64,000 nucleotides of DNA, from assembly GCA_035293945.1 (NCBI GenBank), contig DATGLV010000045.1, positions 62,001 to 126,000 on the forward strand, read 5' to 3'. This DNA comes from VAZQ01 sp035293945. GTDB taxonomy: Bacteria; Pseudomonadota; Alphaproteobacteria; Rhizobiales; Xanthobacteraceae. Under the pieces are notes generated by a model, which was not told the origin of the DNA, did not search any database, and worked only from the letters and a program-made list of their open reading frames with translations. A program made the translations under genes and the position numbers. Below, in pieces: positions 1 to 8,987 of this stretch (positions are counted from its first letter, which is position 1; each line of letters opens with the position of its first letter).

Positions 1-1252
1 TGTGCATTCGGATCGCCTCGTCGAATTCCGCGTAGCGCATCACGTAAAGAATCGGCGCAAAAGTCTCGCGCAGCACCGGCCCTGAATGCGACGGCATCTC
101 GGCGAGCGCCGGACGCACATAGTAGGCGGCGTCGCCTCCGATCCCGGCGATACGCGCTCCACCCTGCACCTTGCCGCCGGCGGCGCGCACTTCGTCAAGC
201 GCGCGTTGCATGCCTTCGAAGGCGTGTCCGTCAATCAGCGGCCCGACCAATGTCGCGGCCTCGCGTGGATCGCCGATCGCGACCGAGGCATAGACGGCCG
301 AAAGGCGGTCCAGGAGCTTGCTGTAGATCTCATCGTGCACGAACAGCCGCCGCAGCGTGGTGCAGCGCTGGCCTGCGGTCCCCATGGCGGCGAACGCAAT
401 CGCCCGCAGCGCAAGCTCGAGATCGGCGGACGGCGTCACGATCGCCGCATTGTTGCCGCCGAGCTCGAGGATTGCGCGGGCAAACCGCGCCGCAAGGCGC
501 GGCGCTACCGCGCGCCCCATGGCGGTCGATCCGGTCGCGGAGATGAGCGCGACGCGACTGTCATCGACCAGCGCCATGCCGATATCGCGGCCGCCGATCA
601 ACACTTCGCATAATCCCTCGGGCGCTTCGCCAAAGCGGCGCCGCGCCCGCTCGATCAGAGCGCCAGTCGCAATTGCCGTGAGCGGGGTCTTCTCCGAGGG
701 CTTCCACGCGACGGAATCCCCACAGACGAAAGCGAGCGCCGCATTCCAGGCCCATACCGCCACCGGGAAGTTGAATGCCGAGATCACCCCGCAGGGGCCA
801 AGCGGGTGCCAGGTCTCCATCATGCGATGCTCAGGCCGCTCGCTGGCGATTGTGCGACCATAAAGCTGACGCGACAGTCCCACCGCAAAATCGCAGATAT
901 CGATCATCTCCTGCACTTCCCCGCGGCCTTCGGAGAGGATCTTGCCGGTTTCGAGCGTGACCAGGAGACCAAGATCGTCCTTGGCGGCGCGCAGCTCTTC
1001 GCCAACGAGGCGCACGAATTCGCCACGTCGCGGCGCCGGCACGGTGCGCCAGCGGAGGAACGCGTCGGCGGCGCGGGCGATGGCGGCGCCTGCCGTGGTC
1101 GCGCTGTTTGCGCGGACCTCCGTGATGATTTCGCCGGTTATCGGCGAGACCGCGGCGAGCCCTTCGCCGAACGCGCTGTCCGGCACTCCGAGCCGTGCCA
1201 GGATGGCGAGCGCCTGTGCCCGCGGCGAATCCATCGCAAGCTTCGCGTTCAT
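1..1252 (-). CDS. Aldehyde dehydrogenase, ALDH7-like, partial (probable 2-aminoadipate 6-semialdehyde dehydrogenase)
   Basis: The gene starts at the ATG at 1250-1252 and runs off the left edge, so the C-terminus is missing. The visible 417 residues are an NAD(P)-dependent aldehyde dehydrogenase of the ALDH7 (antiquitin/AmaB) type. Seen motifs are the Rossmann segment GPCGVISAFNFPVAVW, the KPSEKTPLT cofactor loop, the general-base segment ELGGNNAAIV, the catalytic cysteine in GQRCTTLRR and the late motif ETFAPILYV. The start overlaps the stop of the upstream dehydrogenase by 4 bases (ATGA), so the two are translationally coupled. With that partner it would oxidise aminoadipate semialdehyde (in equilibrium with piperideine-6-carboxylate) to aminoadipate in lysine breakdown. 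The family call is firm; the substrate is inferred from subfamily motifs and the neighbour. Confidence 0.85.
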   Translation of the reverse strand, partial: MNAKLAMDSPRAQALAILARLGVPDSAFGEGLAAVSPITGEIITEVRANSATTAGAAIARAADAFLRWRTVPAPRRGEFVRLVGEELRAAKDDLGLLVTLETGKILSEGRGEVQEMIDICDFAVGLSRQLYGRTIASERPEHRMMETWHPLGPCGVISAFNFPVAVWAWNAALAFVCGDSVAWKPSEKTPLTAIATGALIERARRRFGEAPEGLCEVLIGGRDIGMALVDDSRVALISATGSTAMGRAVAPRLAARFARAILELGGNNAAIVTPSADLELALRAIAFAAMGTAGQRCTTLRRLFVHDEIYSKLLDRLSAVYASVAIGDPREAATLVGPLIDGHAFEGMQRALDEVRAAGGKVQGGARIAGIGGDAAYYVRPALAEMPSHSGPVLRETFAPILYVMRYAEFDEAIRMH

Positions 1253-2367
1253 GACGGTCTCGCGCCGCCGAACGCGGCCGGGGCAGCATCCGGCTTGGCA
1301 TATACGCGGCCGAAGCGATTCTCCAGAAATGCCTTCAGCGGGATGTCCTCCTGTCGCACGAAGCCATTTTGCGGCAGGCTTCCCATGACCAGCAAATCGA
1401 GCACTGCGCAGATCGCGGCCGCCGTGGTGATCTGGATGGCGCTCAGCATGCGCCCCTCCACCTCGCGGCTGTAGATCTTGTTGGCATAGGTTTCCTGCAT
1501 CAGCTGGCCGCGGGTGTGGCCACTGACCGAAACCGAGATGATCACCACGTCTTGCAGCGTGGTCGGCACCGCATGCTCAAGGATGTTCTTGAGCACGTCG
1601 CGGCGGTCGCGCAGGCGCAGATCATTGAGCAGCGCCCGCATGATCGCGGCGTGCCCCGGATAGCGGATCGTCCGATAATTGAGGTTGCGCACTTTCCCGG
1701 CGAGGGTGTCGCATAGCGTGCCGAGCCCGCCGGACGTGTTGAAGGCCTCGTAGGTGACGCCGTCCAGCGAGAACTCCTCGCATTCTTCCAGCGGCGGCAC
1801 CTCGCGCCGCTCGCCGTTGACGATCGCCTCGCACGGCTCGCAATATTCGTTGATGACGCCGTCCGTGCTCCAGGTGAGGTTGTAGTTGAGGGCATTCGAC
1901 GGATATTGCGGCAGTGCGCCGACCCTGAGCTTGACGCTGTCGAGGCTCTCGAAGCGGCGGGTCATGTCGTAGGCCACGATCGAAACGAACCCGGGCGCCA
2001 GGCCGCACTGAGGGATGAAAGCTTGCGTCGCACTCTCAGCCAACTCCTTGACGCGCCGGGTGCTGGATACATCCTCCGTCAAATCGAGATAATGCGTGCG
2101 CGCAGCGCGGGCCGCCGCCGCGATGACGCCGGTCAGATGAAACGGCGCAGCATTGAGCACCGCAAACTGCCCGTTGAGCAGATCGAGCAGCCTGCCGCCG
2201 TCCTCGATCTCGGCGATCACCGGACGCACGCGTCCATCGCCGGAGAGACGCTCGAAAGCCTCCGCCGAGCGATCTGCCAAGGTCACCTGGTAGTCGCCGG
2301 TCGCGCCTAAAAGCCCGGCGATCGTGGCGCCGATCTTGCCGGCGCCGAGCACCACGACCTTCTCCAA
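1249..2367 (-). CDS. Saccharopine dehydrogenase-family oxidoreductase, probable L-lysine 6-dehydrogenase
   Basis: An NAD(P)-dependent dehydrogenase of the saccharopine dehydrogenase fold. From the chosen start, residues 4-13 carry the Rossmann motif VVVLGAGKIG. A TTG start at 2365-2367 is preferred over the longer frame reaching 2445: it has a GGAG sequence upstream and places the Rossmann strand at the N-terminus. The resulting 372 residues match the size of single-domain lysine 6-dehydrogenases known from Agrobacterium and Geobacillus. Lysine 6-dehydrogenase forms aminoadipate semialdehyde, which is the substrate of the downstream ALDH7 enzyme, and the 4-base overlap supports a shared operon. 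A saccharopine dehydrogenase role cannot be excluded, but no lysine-ketoglutarate reductase partner is present here. Confidence 0.75.
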   Translation of the reverse strand: MEKVVVLGAGKIGATIAGLLGATGDYQVTLADRSAEAFERLSGDGRVRPVIAEIEDGGRLLDLLNGQFAVLNAAPFHLTGVIAAAARAARTHYLDLTEDVSSTRRVKELAESATQAFIPQCGLAPGFVSIVAYDMTRRFESLDSVKLRVGALPQYPSNALNYNLTWSTDGVINEYCEPCEAIVNGERREVPPLEECEEFSLDGVTYEAFNTSGGLGTLCDTLAGKVRNLNYRTIRYPGHAAIMRALLNDLRLRDRRDVLKNILEHAVPTTLQDVVIISVSVSGHTRGQLMQETYANKIYSREVEGRMLSAIQITTAAAICAVLDLLVMGSLPQNGFVRQEDIPLKAFLENRFGRVYAKPDAAPAAFGGARPS

Positions 2368-2511
2368 AGGGGGCCTCCGCCAAGGACCAGAATTGCGGGT
2401 GAGCTTAACACCGAAACGATGACGCGCCGCCCTGCGTTCCCGCAATTTCGCGCCGATGCATGCGAGCGGTCTCGCGCCAGATGCGCGCCCCGAGGGGCTC
2501 CATATTTTCGC

Positions 2512-2555
2512 GTTAGTCGGATTGACACGAAATAAATATTCGTGTTAATCGGATT
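2512..2555. promoter_or_regulatory. Candidate TetR operator and leaderless promoter
   Basis: A near-perfect inverted repeat, TTGACACGAA (2522-2531) and TTCGTGTTAA (2539-2548) around a 7-base AT-rich centre, lies just upstream of the TetR start at 2559. Its left arm contains a consensus -35 (TTGACA, 2522-2527), and a weak -10 (TTAATC, 2545-2550) lies 17 bases further on. Transcription would then start almost at the ATG. A direct repeat GTTARTCGGATT (2512-2523 and 2544-2555) brackets the palindrome. The position fits autoregulation by the TetR protein and possibly control of the divergent lysine genes. Confidence 0.6.
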
Positions 2556-2558
2556 ATC

Positions 2559-3218
2559 ATGAAAAATAAAGAGGCCAGCCCCACGCGTCCCTATGTGATG
2601 ACGGCGCGCGCCGCCAAGGCGGCGGCGACCCGCGCGCGCATTCGCGCCCGCGCCGCCGAGCTCTACCGCGAGCGGCCGATCGAGGATTTCACGCTGGAGG
2701 AGGTGGCGCGGCGTGCCGAGACCACGGTGCAGACGGTGCTCCGCATCTTCAGCAGCAAGGAGCAGCTGATCTATGCGGCGCTCGAGGAGATGGTCGAGCA
2801 CGGCATGCCAGTCAAGCCGACGCCGCCAGGCGATGTGCCGGCGGCGGTCGCGGCGATCTTCGACATCTATGAAGGCATGGGGGATCTGGTCCTCGAGCGC
2901 CTTTCCGACGAGCATCGGCGGCCCGCCCTGAAGGAGGGCCTCGAACGGGGCCGCAAGAGCCACCGAGACGGCGTCCGCACGGCGTTTGCCCCGCAGCTCG
3001 CGCGGGTTTCCGGCCACGCCCGCTCCGAATTGACGGAAATGCTGACCATCCTCACCGATGTCTATGTGTGGAAGCTGCTGCGTCGTGACCGCAAGCTCGG
3101 TCGCCGCGCCGCCGAGGCGATCGTTTGCAAGATGATTGATCGGGTAACGTTGGAGGAGACGGCATATGGCGAAGATTCTATGGTTGAATTGGTCGGGCGG
3201 CGGAAATCTGCCCCCTAG
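2559..3218 (+). CDS. TetR/AcrR-family transcriptional regulator
   Basis: A 219-residue one-component repressor. Residues 23-75 form the typical N-terminal DNA-binding domain, with the helix-turn-helix at about 44-64 (FTLEEVARRAETTVQTVLRI) followed by SSKEQLIYAAL. The rest is a helical ligand-binding domain without recognisable ligand residues. No ribosome-binding site is visible before the ATG and a promoter lies directly upstream, so the mRNA may be leaderless. The last 53 bases overlap the start of the glycosyltransferase gene in another frame, so the two are expressed together. The inducer is unknown; it could be a hydrophobic compound that the glycosyltransferase modifies. Confidence 0.85.
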   Translation: MKNKEASPTRPYVMTARAAKAAATRARIRARAAELYRERPIEDFTLEEVARRAETTVQTVLRIFSSKEQLIYAALEEMVEHGMPVKPTPPGDVPAAVAAIFDIYEGMGDLVLERLSDEHRRPALKEGLERGRKSHRDGVRTAFAPQLARVSGHARSELTEMLTILTDVYVWKLLRRDRKLGRRAAEAIVCKMIDRVTLEETAYGEDSMVELVGRRKSAP

Positions 3219-4341
3219 CCTCGGCATCGCCCGGGTCTTGTCCGAGCGCGGCCATGAGGTGGTGTTCGCGGGCCGACCCGAGATGGTTCCGCGCGTCGAC
3301 GTAGCCGGCTTTCGCGCCATCGAGCTCACGCAGGCGTATGCGCAAGTCGAGCGCTACCCGCAGGGCCATTTCATGACCCGCGCCGTTTGCTATCTGACCT
3401 CGCCCGCGGTCGGCGCCGAGATCAGGCAGGTGGTCGCGGAGGAAAAGCCGGAGCTCGTGCTGATCGATGCCATGTTCCCGGTGGCGCTCGCAGAGGCCGC
3501 GGATTTCGCGCTGCCTTCGGCGGTCGTCATCCACACGTTCATTTTCCGCCAGCTCGACATGTGGCGGCGCTTTTTCACCATGTTCGACGGCATGCGTCAG
3601 CAGGCGGGGTTTCCCGGTCTGCCTACGGTCGATGCGCTTTGGCAGGCACGCGATCGCATCATCGTCACGACGCTCGCGGCGTTCGACGCCGCCCCGCTGC
3701 CCGGCTGGCAGATGGTGCGTCATGTCGGTCCCTCGCTCGAGGACGAGAAACACGCCGTTCCGCTGCCGCTGCCCTGGCCGGATGCGGACGGAACCCCATT
3801 GGTGCTGATGAGCTTCTCGACGGGCTTCGAGCAGCGCAACGTCGAGAAGCTGCAGCGCGGGCTCGAAGCGTTGAAGAGCCTGCCGGTGCATGTGGTGGCG
3901 ACGACCGGCGGGATCGTCGGTCCCGGAGAGCTCGTCACGCCGCGCAACGCGACGGCAGTGAGCTACGCGGCGCACGATCCGATCATGCGACGCGCTGCGC
4001 TGGTCGTAACGCACGGCGGCCACGGCACTGCCATGCGTAGCCTGCGCCACGGCGTTCCCATGGTGGTCATCCCGGGCCTGGCGGGCGATCAGCCTTATGT
4101 GGCGGCCGCCGTGCAGGAATGGGGCGTTGGTCGCGCACTTCCGGGCGATGCCGATGTCGCGGCGATCAGGAGCGCCGCGCAGGAAGTGCTTTCCACGCCT
4201 TCCTACCGGGCCGAGGCGGAGTTGCGCGCCAAGGCACTTGCCGGCGTCGATGGCGCTGCACGCGCCGCCGACGAGGTCGAGAGCATGCTTGCGAGCCCGC
4301 GCCCCATGCGCGCTGCGAATCCCGCCAGAGTGCTGGCGTAA
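3166..4341 (+). CDS. UDP-glycosyltransferase-like protein (GT1 / MGT type)
   Basis: A 391-residue GT-B glycosyltransferase. The N-terminus (MAKILWLNWSGGGNLPPSLG) is the acceptor-domain Rossmann start typical of macrolide/flavonoid glycosyltransferases. The C-terminal donor-binding signature is THGGHGTAMRSLRHGVPMVV from residue 282, followed by GDQPYVAAAVQEWGVG. The ATG at 3166 has a strong GGAGGAG site and lies inside the 3' end of the TetR gene. The enzyme would transfer a sugar from a nucleotide donor to a small hydrophobic acceptor in the cytoplasm, often as detoxification. Donor and acceptor cannot be read from the sequence. Confidence 0.8.
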   Translation: MAKILWLNWSGGGNLPPSLGIARVLSERGHEVVFAGRPEMVPRVDVAGFRAIELTQAYAQVERYPQGHFMTRAVCYLTSPAVGAEIRQVVAEEKPELVLIDAMFPVALAEAADFALPSAVVIHTFIFRQLDMWRRFFTMFDGMRQQAGFPGLPTVDALWQARDRIIVTTLAAFDAAPLPGWQMVRHVGPSLEDEKHAVPLPLPWPDADGTPLVLMSFSTGFEQRNVEKLQRGLEALKSLPVHVVATTGGIVGPGELVTPRNATAVSYAAHDPIMRRAALVVTHGGHGTAMRSLRHGVPMVVIPGLAGDQPYVAAAVQEWGVGRALPGDADVAAIRSAAQEVLSTPSYRAEAELRAKALAGVDGAARAADEVESMLASPRPMRAANPARVLA

Positions 4342-4350
4342 TTTGCAGTC

Positions 4351-4497
4351 TCTTGTCCCCGGCCCCGACCCGGGACCGTTCCAAGCTACCAATAGGGTTG
4401 CGGCCAGTACGGTCCCGGTTCTGCAGCGCACCGTGGTATTGGCGCCCTCGCGAAAACTCTAACGCAACGGCCGCGCTGCGCTGCGCCCGGGACAAGA
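4351..4497. repeat. Nested intergenic palindromic repeat
   Basis: Between two converging genes. The outer arms are TCTTGTCCC (4351-4359) and GGGACAAGA (4489-4497); the inner arms are CCGGGACCGT (4370-4379) and ACGGTCCCGG (4409-4418). The sequence resembles palindromes common between genes in Bradyrhizobium-type genomes. It may fold at the 3' ends of both transcripts, but no T-run is present. Confidence 0.6.
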
Positions 4498-4518
4498 TCT
4501 TTGGTTCCGGTCCGTGCC

Positions 4519-5367
4519 TTAATTCTTCGTCTCGGCAAAATTCCGCAGATCGGGCGGCTTCTGATTCTTCTGCGTCGGCATCAGGAAGCCGTTCTCGCTG
4601 ATCAGATAATCTTCATGACCGATGACGACGTGATGGTTGTCCTCGGCGCACACATATTCCACCCACTTGGCGTCGGTCACGTGGTGATAGGTGCGGGTCA
4701 CGGTCCATGGGCGGGTGAGCGCGTGATCGATGACAGTGATCTCGTTGCGCATCACCGTGGGATCAGCCGCATCGACGAAGATGCGCTCTTTGATGATGGC
4801 CTGGTCGTCATCGTGCAGGGGCAGCCCGCTCGAATCGTAGCTATGCGGGTTCTTCACGCCGCGCGTCTCGACCTCGAGCATGTCGTAATGACCGTTGCCG
4901 GTGGTGTCGCGCCAGCGGCCGATCGAATAGCCGTTCGACGAGTGGATGAGATGCGCCGGCCAGTCGCGTCCGTCGGTGTAGACGCGGCGAAACTGATTGG
5001 CGATGTCGCGCATGATGTAGGTCGTTTCCGGCGTGATGGCGAAGAACAACGGATGATCGCCGTTCATGATCCTCGGCATGCCGTGCGGCAGACAGCGATA
5101 GCCGGGATTATCACCCTGGCCACCGCGTGCCTGGTTGGCGAGGTCGGCCTCATAGCGGGCCTGATATTCCGCGGTCAGGGGCGCCTGTTGGGCGAGACCG
5201 CGTGGCTTGTCCGGATCCCAGGTGCCCCCCTTGGTGGCACGCGAACGCCCCCAACTGCCGGCGTTCCAATCCGGATAGAGCGCGCCGTCGTCGGCCCGCG
5301 CGTCGAGCACAAAGCAGCCAAATGCCGCCGCCAGCGCGACCGGAATGATCAAGGATCGATGCAGCAT
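4519..5367 (-). CDS. Exported protein of unknown function, CxxDNH paralogue family, member 1
   Basis: A 282-residue protein with a clear Sec signal peptide (MLHRSLIIPVALAAAFGC, cleavage likely near ARA-DD). It is homologous to the products at 44341-45189 and 45402-46235 and more distantly to 6676-7581. Shared segments are PLTAEYQARYEADLA, CLPHGMPRIM, EFRR/QFRRVYTDGR, GYSIGRW, SGLPLHDDD, IKERIF, DHALTRPWTVTR and a terminal CAEDNHHV. The second ATG of the ATGATG pair is chosen because an AGGAGG site sits 4 bases before it. I do not recognise an enzymatic function. The conserved charged and aromatic blocks suggest a soluble periplasmic domain; the Cys-x-Glu-Asp-Asn-His element may be a ligand or metal site. 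Confidence 0.7.
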   Translation of the reverse strand: MLHRSLIIPVALAAAFGCFVLDARADDGALYPDWNAGSWGRSRATKGGTWDPDKPRGLAQQAPLTAEYQARYEADLANQARGGQGDNPGYRCLPHGMPRIMNGDHPLFFAITPETTYIMRDIANQFRRVYTDGRDWPAHLIHSSNGYSIGRWRDTTGNGHYDMLEVETRGVKNPHSYDSSGLPLHDDDQAIIKERIFVDAADPTVMRNEITVIDHALTRPWTVTRTYHHVTDAKWVEYVCAEDNHHVVIGHEDYLISENGFLMPTQKNQKPPDLRNFAETKN

Positions 5368-5680
5368 CATGCCTCCTTCCTGGTATCGCCGATTTAAGTC
5401 GCCGGGGTAGTATATCGGATCAACCATGAAAGGCAGAGCTGCCGATTCCCCGGTGGCAAAACAGGATCGCCCAGCTCATCCTCGATCACAAAAAATTTAA
5501 ACAACACCGGCTTGAAGAGACGCGCTGAAATAGCAACCTCGATTCCGGCCAGGCCGGGGTGCGGGGGCGGACGCTTGCAACATCTCTGGTCTGACCAAGG
5601 AGGCAGTCATGCATCTCCGCCCGCTGCATCGTGTCCTCCACCCGCGAAGCGTCGAATTGAAGAAGCACGGAGGGAACGCC

Positions 5681-6265
5681 ATGAATAGACGAATCATGTT
5701 CAGCCTTGCGCTGGCGGCCGCAATCGGAGCCCTGACGATGCCGGCGGCCTCTTTTGCTCAAGAGGCGCAGCGCCCACCGGCCGCCGCTGGGGCGCAACAG
5801 AAGCCGCCGGCGGCGCCCGAAGCCCCGAAGGCGCTCAAGGATCAGCTGGTCGGCACGTGGCGTCTTCTCATCGCGGATGCGGTCAATCCGGACAACAGCC
5901 AGACCCCGCAATTCGGGCCCAACCCGGAGGGCATTCTGATATTCACGCCCAACGGACACTATTCGTTGCAGATCATGCGCTACAATCGGCCGAAGTTCGC
6001 GGCCAACGACCGCACCAAGGGAACAGCGGATGAAAACAAAGCCGCGATTTCCCAGATGGCCTCCCATTTCGGAACCTATACGGTCGACGAGGCGAACAAG
6101 ACCATAACCTTCCGCATCGAAGGCAGCGCATACCCCAATTGGGAAGGAACCACACAGACGCGCATGATCAAGTCGATCAATCCGAACGACGCGCTCGTCT
6201 ACATGATTGCGAACCCGTCCACAGGCACTCTGCCGGAGATGGTTGCGTGGAAGTGGGTGCCGTGA
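5681..6265 (+). CDS. Exported lipocalin-like domain protein, copy 1
   Basis: A 194-residue protein with a Sec signal (MNRRIMFSLALAAAIGALTM, cleavage near SFAQ), a Pro/Ala-rich linker, then a lipocalin-like domain that begins LKDQLVGTWRLL. Later conserved parts are FGPNPEGILIFTPNGHYSLQ, FGTYTVDEANKTITFRIEG and a final VAWKWVP. The start at 5681 has GGAGGG upstream; the longer frame from 5609 has no signal-like start. A paralogue lies at 61858-62373. Such domains bind small hydrophobic ligands in the periplasm, but no ligand is known here. Confidence 0.75.
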   Translation: MNRRIMFSLALAAAIGALTMPAASFAQEAQRPPAAAGAQQKPPAAPEAPKALKDQLVGTWRLLIADAVNPDNSQTPQFGPNPEGILIFTPNGHYSLQIMRYNRPKFAANDRTKGTADENKAAISQMASHFGTYTVDEANKTITFRIEGSAYPNWEGTTQTRMIKSINPNDALVYMIANPSTGTLPEMVAWKWVP

Positions 6266-6675
6266 TCGGGTGAAGCTACGGCGAATCGAGGCGATGCGCC
6301 TGCGCGTCGCCTCAACGCGTAGCACTCGTCCCAAATCGCAGCCCCAAAATCTGCATATGCGGGCTGATGCGCTCGCGCCGTGTCTCTGTCACGTGACCTT
6401 GTCATTGTGAGGGCGTGTGAACAAATCGCGGCTGCAGGTTTCCTGCTCGTCCCCGCGGAAGCGGGACCCAGTGCTTTGCCGCAAGGACCAGACCCCACTT
6501 CCGCGGGTAAGCGCAGGCGGGTATTTCTTCGCAAGCTCTGAGTCTATTACATCGAGCTTTTCACATTGAAGCGCCCGGCCGTCGGCGAGCGTCGTGTCTA
6601 CCAACTCGCTCGGCGCCGGGATGTCGTTGCGTGTCGGCACAAACCCAAGGTGTTCGCGGCCGGATAGGAGGCCAG
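6266..6675. other. Intergenic region with a palindromic repeat
   Basis: No gene is supported. At 6452-6507 there is a palindrome with perfect 10-base arms, CCCGCGGAAG (6452-6461) and CTTCCGCGGG (6498-6507). The left half (CGTCCCCGCGGAAGCGGG followed by ACCCAGTGCTT) matches the repeat found inside cobN at 34771-34845. The remaining sequence shows no promoter I would defend. Confidence 0.55.
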
Positions 6676-7581
6676 GTGCTCAAGCCCAGACTCGAGGCGC
6701 TCGCGCGCTTTGCCGCGGCCGCCGTCGTGTGCGCGATGGTCGGTGCTATTGCGATCAAGTCAAGGTCGATCGGTTCAATTGCGGCGGGACCAATCGTGCT
6801 GCGACCTGCGCTCGCCGCCGACGGTGTGCCCAATTTCGCGCCAAACAGCTCAACCGGCTGGCTCGCCGAGGATGATGATTTCATCCAGCCGCCGAGCGGG
6901 CCGGGTCCGGTCAAGTCCGATCCGAGCCGTCCCTACATCAGCTTCTATAAATTGCGCGACAATCCGCATCCGATGTTTCGGCTTGCCGATCTGTCCAATC
7001 CGATTCTGCAGCCCTGGACACGGGAGGCGCTCGCCAAGGTCAACGCGCGGGTGCTTGCGGGCGGCTATGTGTCGATTCCCAAGGAGCGATGCTGGCCGGT
7101 CGGCGTCCCGGGTTTTCTGTTGCTGCCGGCCACGCCGGTCTACTTCCTGCAGACCACCAAGGAAGTGGTGATGATCTGGATGCAGGACCATCAAGTGCGC
7201 CATGTCTATCTCGATGTGCCGCATTCCGCGAACCTGAAGCCGTCATGGTTCGGCGAATCTGTCGGCCATTACGAGGGCGCCACGCTGGTGGTCGACACGA
7301 TTGGGCTGTCGAGCCGAACCTTCGTCGACAATTATCAGACCCCGCACACGGAGCAGCTGCATGTGATCGAGCGCTACCGCATGGTCAATGGCGGCAAGAC
7401 ACTCGAGGCGAAAGTCCATGTCGAGGACCCGGGCGCCTTCACCACGGCCTGGGACGCCATTCAGCGCTATCGCCGCGTCGAGCAGGGTCCGATGATCGAG
7501 ATGGCGTGCGCGGAGAACAACGACGATCACTTCCAGCAGAACCTCGAGCCCATGCCGCAGGCCGACAAGCCGGATTTTTGA
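6676..7581 (+). CDS. Exported protein of unknown function, distant member of the CxxDNH family
   Basis: A 301-residue protein. A GTG start at 6676 is chosen because AGGAGG lies 4 bases upstream and the N-terminus then forms an uncleaved or late-cleaved hydrophobic signal (FAAAAVVCAMVGAIAI). The body contains CWPVGVPGFLLL, EVVMIWMQDHQVRHVYLDV, FGESVGHYEGATLVVDTIGL, then IERYRMVNGGKTLEAKVHVE and a terminal CAENNDDHF. The order of blocks (Cys-Pro-x-G-x-P, a sheet-rich middle, a late Cys-x-Glu-Asn-Asn) matches the paralogues at 4519, 44341 and 45402, though identity is low. Function is unknown. Confidence 0.65.
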   Translation: MLKPRLEALARFAAAAVVCAMVGAIAIKSRSIGSIAAGPIVLRPALAADGVPNFAPNSSTGWLAEDDDFIQPPSGPGPVKSDPSRPYISFYKLRDNPHPMFRLADLSNPILQPWTREALAKVNARVLAGGYVSIPKERCWPVGVPGFLLLPATPVYFLQTTKEVVMIWMQDHQVRHVYLDVPHSANLKPSWFGESVGHYEGATLVVDTIGLSSRTFVDNYQTPHTEQLHVIERYRMVNGGKTLEAKVHVEDPGAFTTAWDAIQRYRRVEQGPMIEMACAENNDDHFQQNLEPMPQADKPDF

Positions 7582-7601
7582 ACGAGGCTCTAGCTTGGAG
7601 C

Positions 7602-8803
7602 CTATACATCAAGCTTATAGGCGCGCTTCGCGGCGCCGCTGAACAGTGCGGTCTTTTCGTCCGCGGAGTAATGTGCGGCTATGCGCTTGAACGCGTTCCA
7701 GATCACCTGATAGCTGCAGGTGCCTTTGTCGACCGGGAAGTTGCTCTCGAACATCGAGCGTTGCGGACCGAAGGCGGCGATCGACGCCTCGATATAGGGA
7801 CGCCAAGCCTTTTCCAGGTCCTGCGAGGAGGGCGGGTCGGGTCGGTCGAAGAAATCAAAGCCGATCATCTTCATGCCCAGCCCGCCGAGCTTGACATAGG
7901 TGTTGGGGAAGCTCGCGAACTTCTCGATCTTGGCGCGCCAATCCGCAAAGGCCGCATCGCGCTTGCCCGCATAGGGACCGATCGCGACCGGCCCGCCCAC
8001 ATGGTTGAGCACGATGCGGGCCTGCGGAAACGCATGGGCGAGATCGATCACATCATCGAGCTGGGTCTGGAACAGCCAGGCATCGAAGGTGAGGTCGAGC
8101 GCGGTGAGCGCTGCGAAGCCTCGCGGAAATTCTTGTCGAGATACAGGCCTGGTCCGGCCGCGTTGCCGAACGGCTTGAGCCCCGGATCATCGCTCCACGT
8201 CGAGCCGTTGCGCACACCGCGGATGCGGCCATCGGAAACCGCCATATGCCGCTCCAGCAGGCCCTTGGCGCGCGCACCGAGCCGGAGATCCACATACCCG
8301 ACCATGCCGGCGATGCAGCGTGTCGGTCCATAGCGACCGGAGGCGCTCATCGCCGCGACCCCGCACACGAACTCGGTCTCGCCCAACGACTTGAGCTCGT
8401 CGGGTCCATCAGCGCGGTACATCGATCCCGCCTGCTCGAACATGGTGGCGTGGATCTTGTGACCACTGCCCACATCGGCAAGCAGCTCGGGGAACAGATA
8501 GCGGTAGCCGGGACGATCCCAAAGATGATGATGCGGGTCGATGATCGGCAAATCCGGCTCGAGGATTTCCTCGGTGTGCTTGGCGAGCCAATCGGTGCGC
8601 ACCGGCGCTTGCGAAGCCGGCCCCGGAGCCGTCGGCGGCGTGTTTTGTGCGCGTACAGAGCCGGCGCCGAGCGCGACTGCGCCGACAAGGCCGGCGCCGG
8701 CGCTCAGGAGCGCGCGACGCGACACTGCGCGCGCATCACCGCCGTGTCGGACTTGCTCGGTTTGTTGAACGCAACTTTCAGCGACAGCCGTCGTGTTGAG
8801 CAT
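7602..8803 (-). pseudogene. Tat-exported amidohydrolase (Amidohydro_2), broken by a frameshift
   Basis: Two consecutive frames together encode one metal-dependent amidohydrolase of the TIM-barrel family PF04909. The first (8048-8803) has a twin-arginine signal (SRRALLSAGAGLVGAVALG) and the N-terminal metal motif IIDPHHHLWD. The second (7602-8051) has RIVLNHVGGP, YVKLGGLGM and MFESNFPVDKG. At about 8118-8122 the frame changes: the upstream frame reads GAG GCT TCG, whereas the downstream frame continues as GGC TTC GCA GCG with a sensible sequence (GFAALTALDLTFDAWLFQTQ). A single missing G explains this. The start ATG at 8803 has a GGGAGGAA site. Either the gene is inactivated or the assembly has a one-base error. 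Confidence 0.8.
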
Positions 8804-8987
8804 GGCGTTCCTCCCACATTATGAGCTTGGAAGGAAGCTTACTCTCGAATGTCGCACGGCTCCATTGCGCCAATTCCTCCCCTCCCGACTGCGGCAGGCG
8901 ATCGCACATGGCGGGCGGCAGTCTCTAGCTGTCCCGGCGTGCCGGGAAAGGAGATGGAAGCGCCGCGCCCTATGTCAAAATGTTAAG

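Noticed and set aside
2368..2445. Extended start of the saccharopine-dehydrogenase-like protein
   Set aside because: The extra 26 residues are Arg-rich, unlike family N-termini; the TTG with GGAG fits better.
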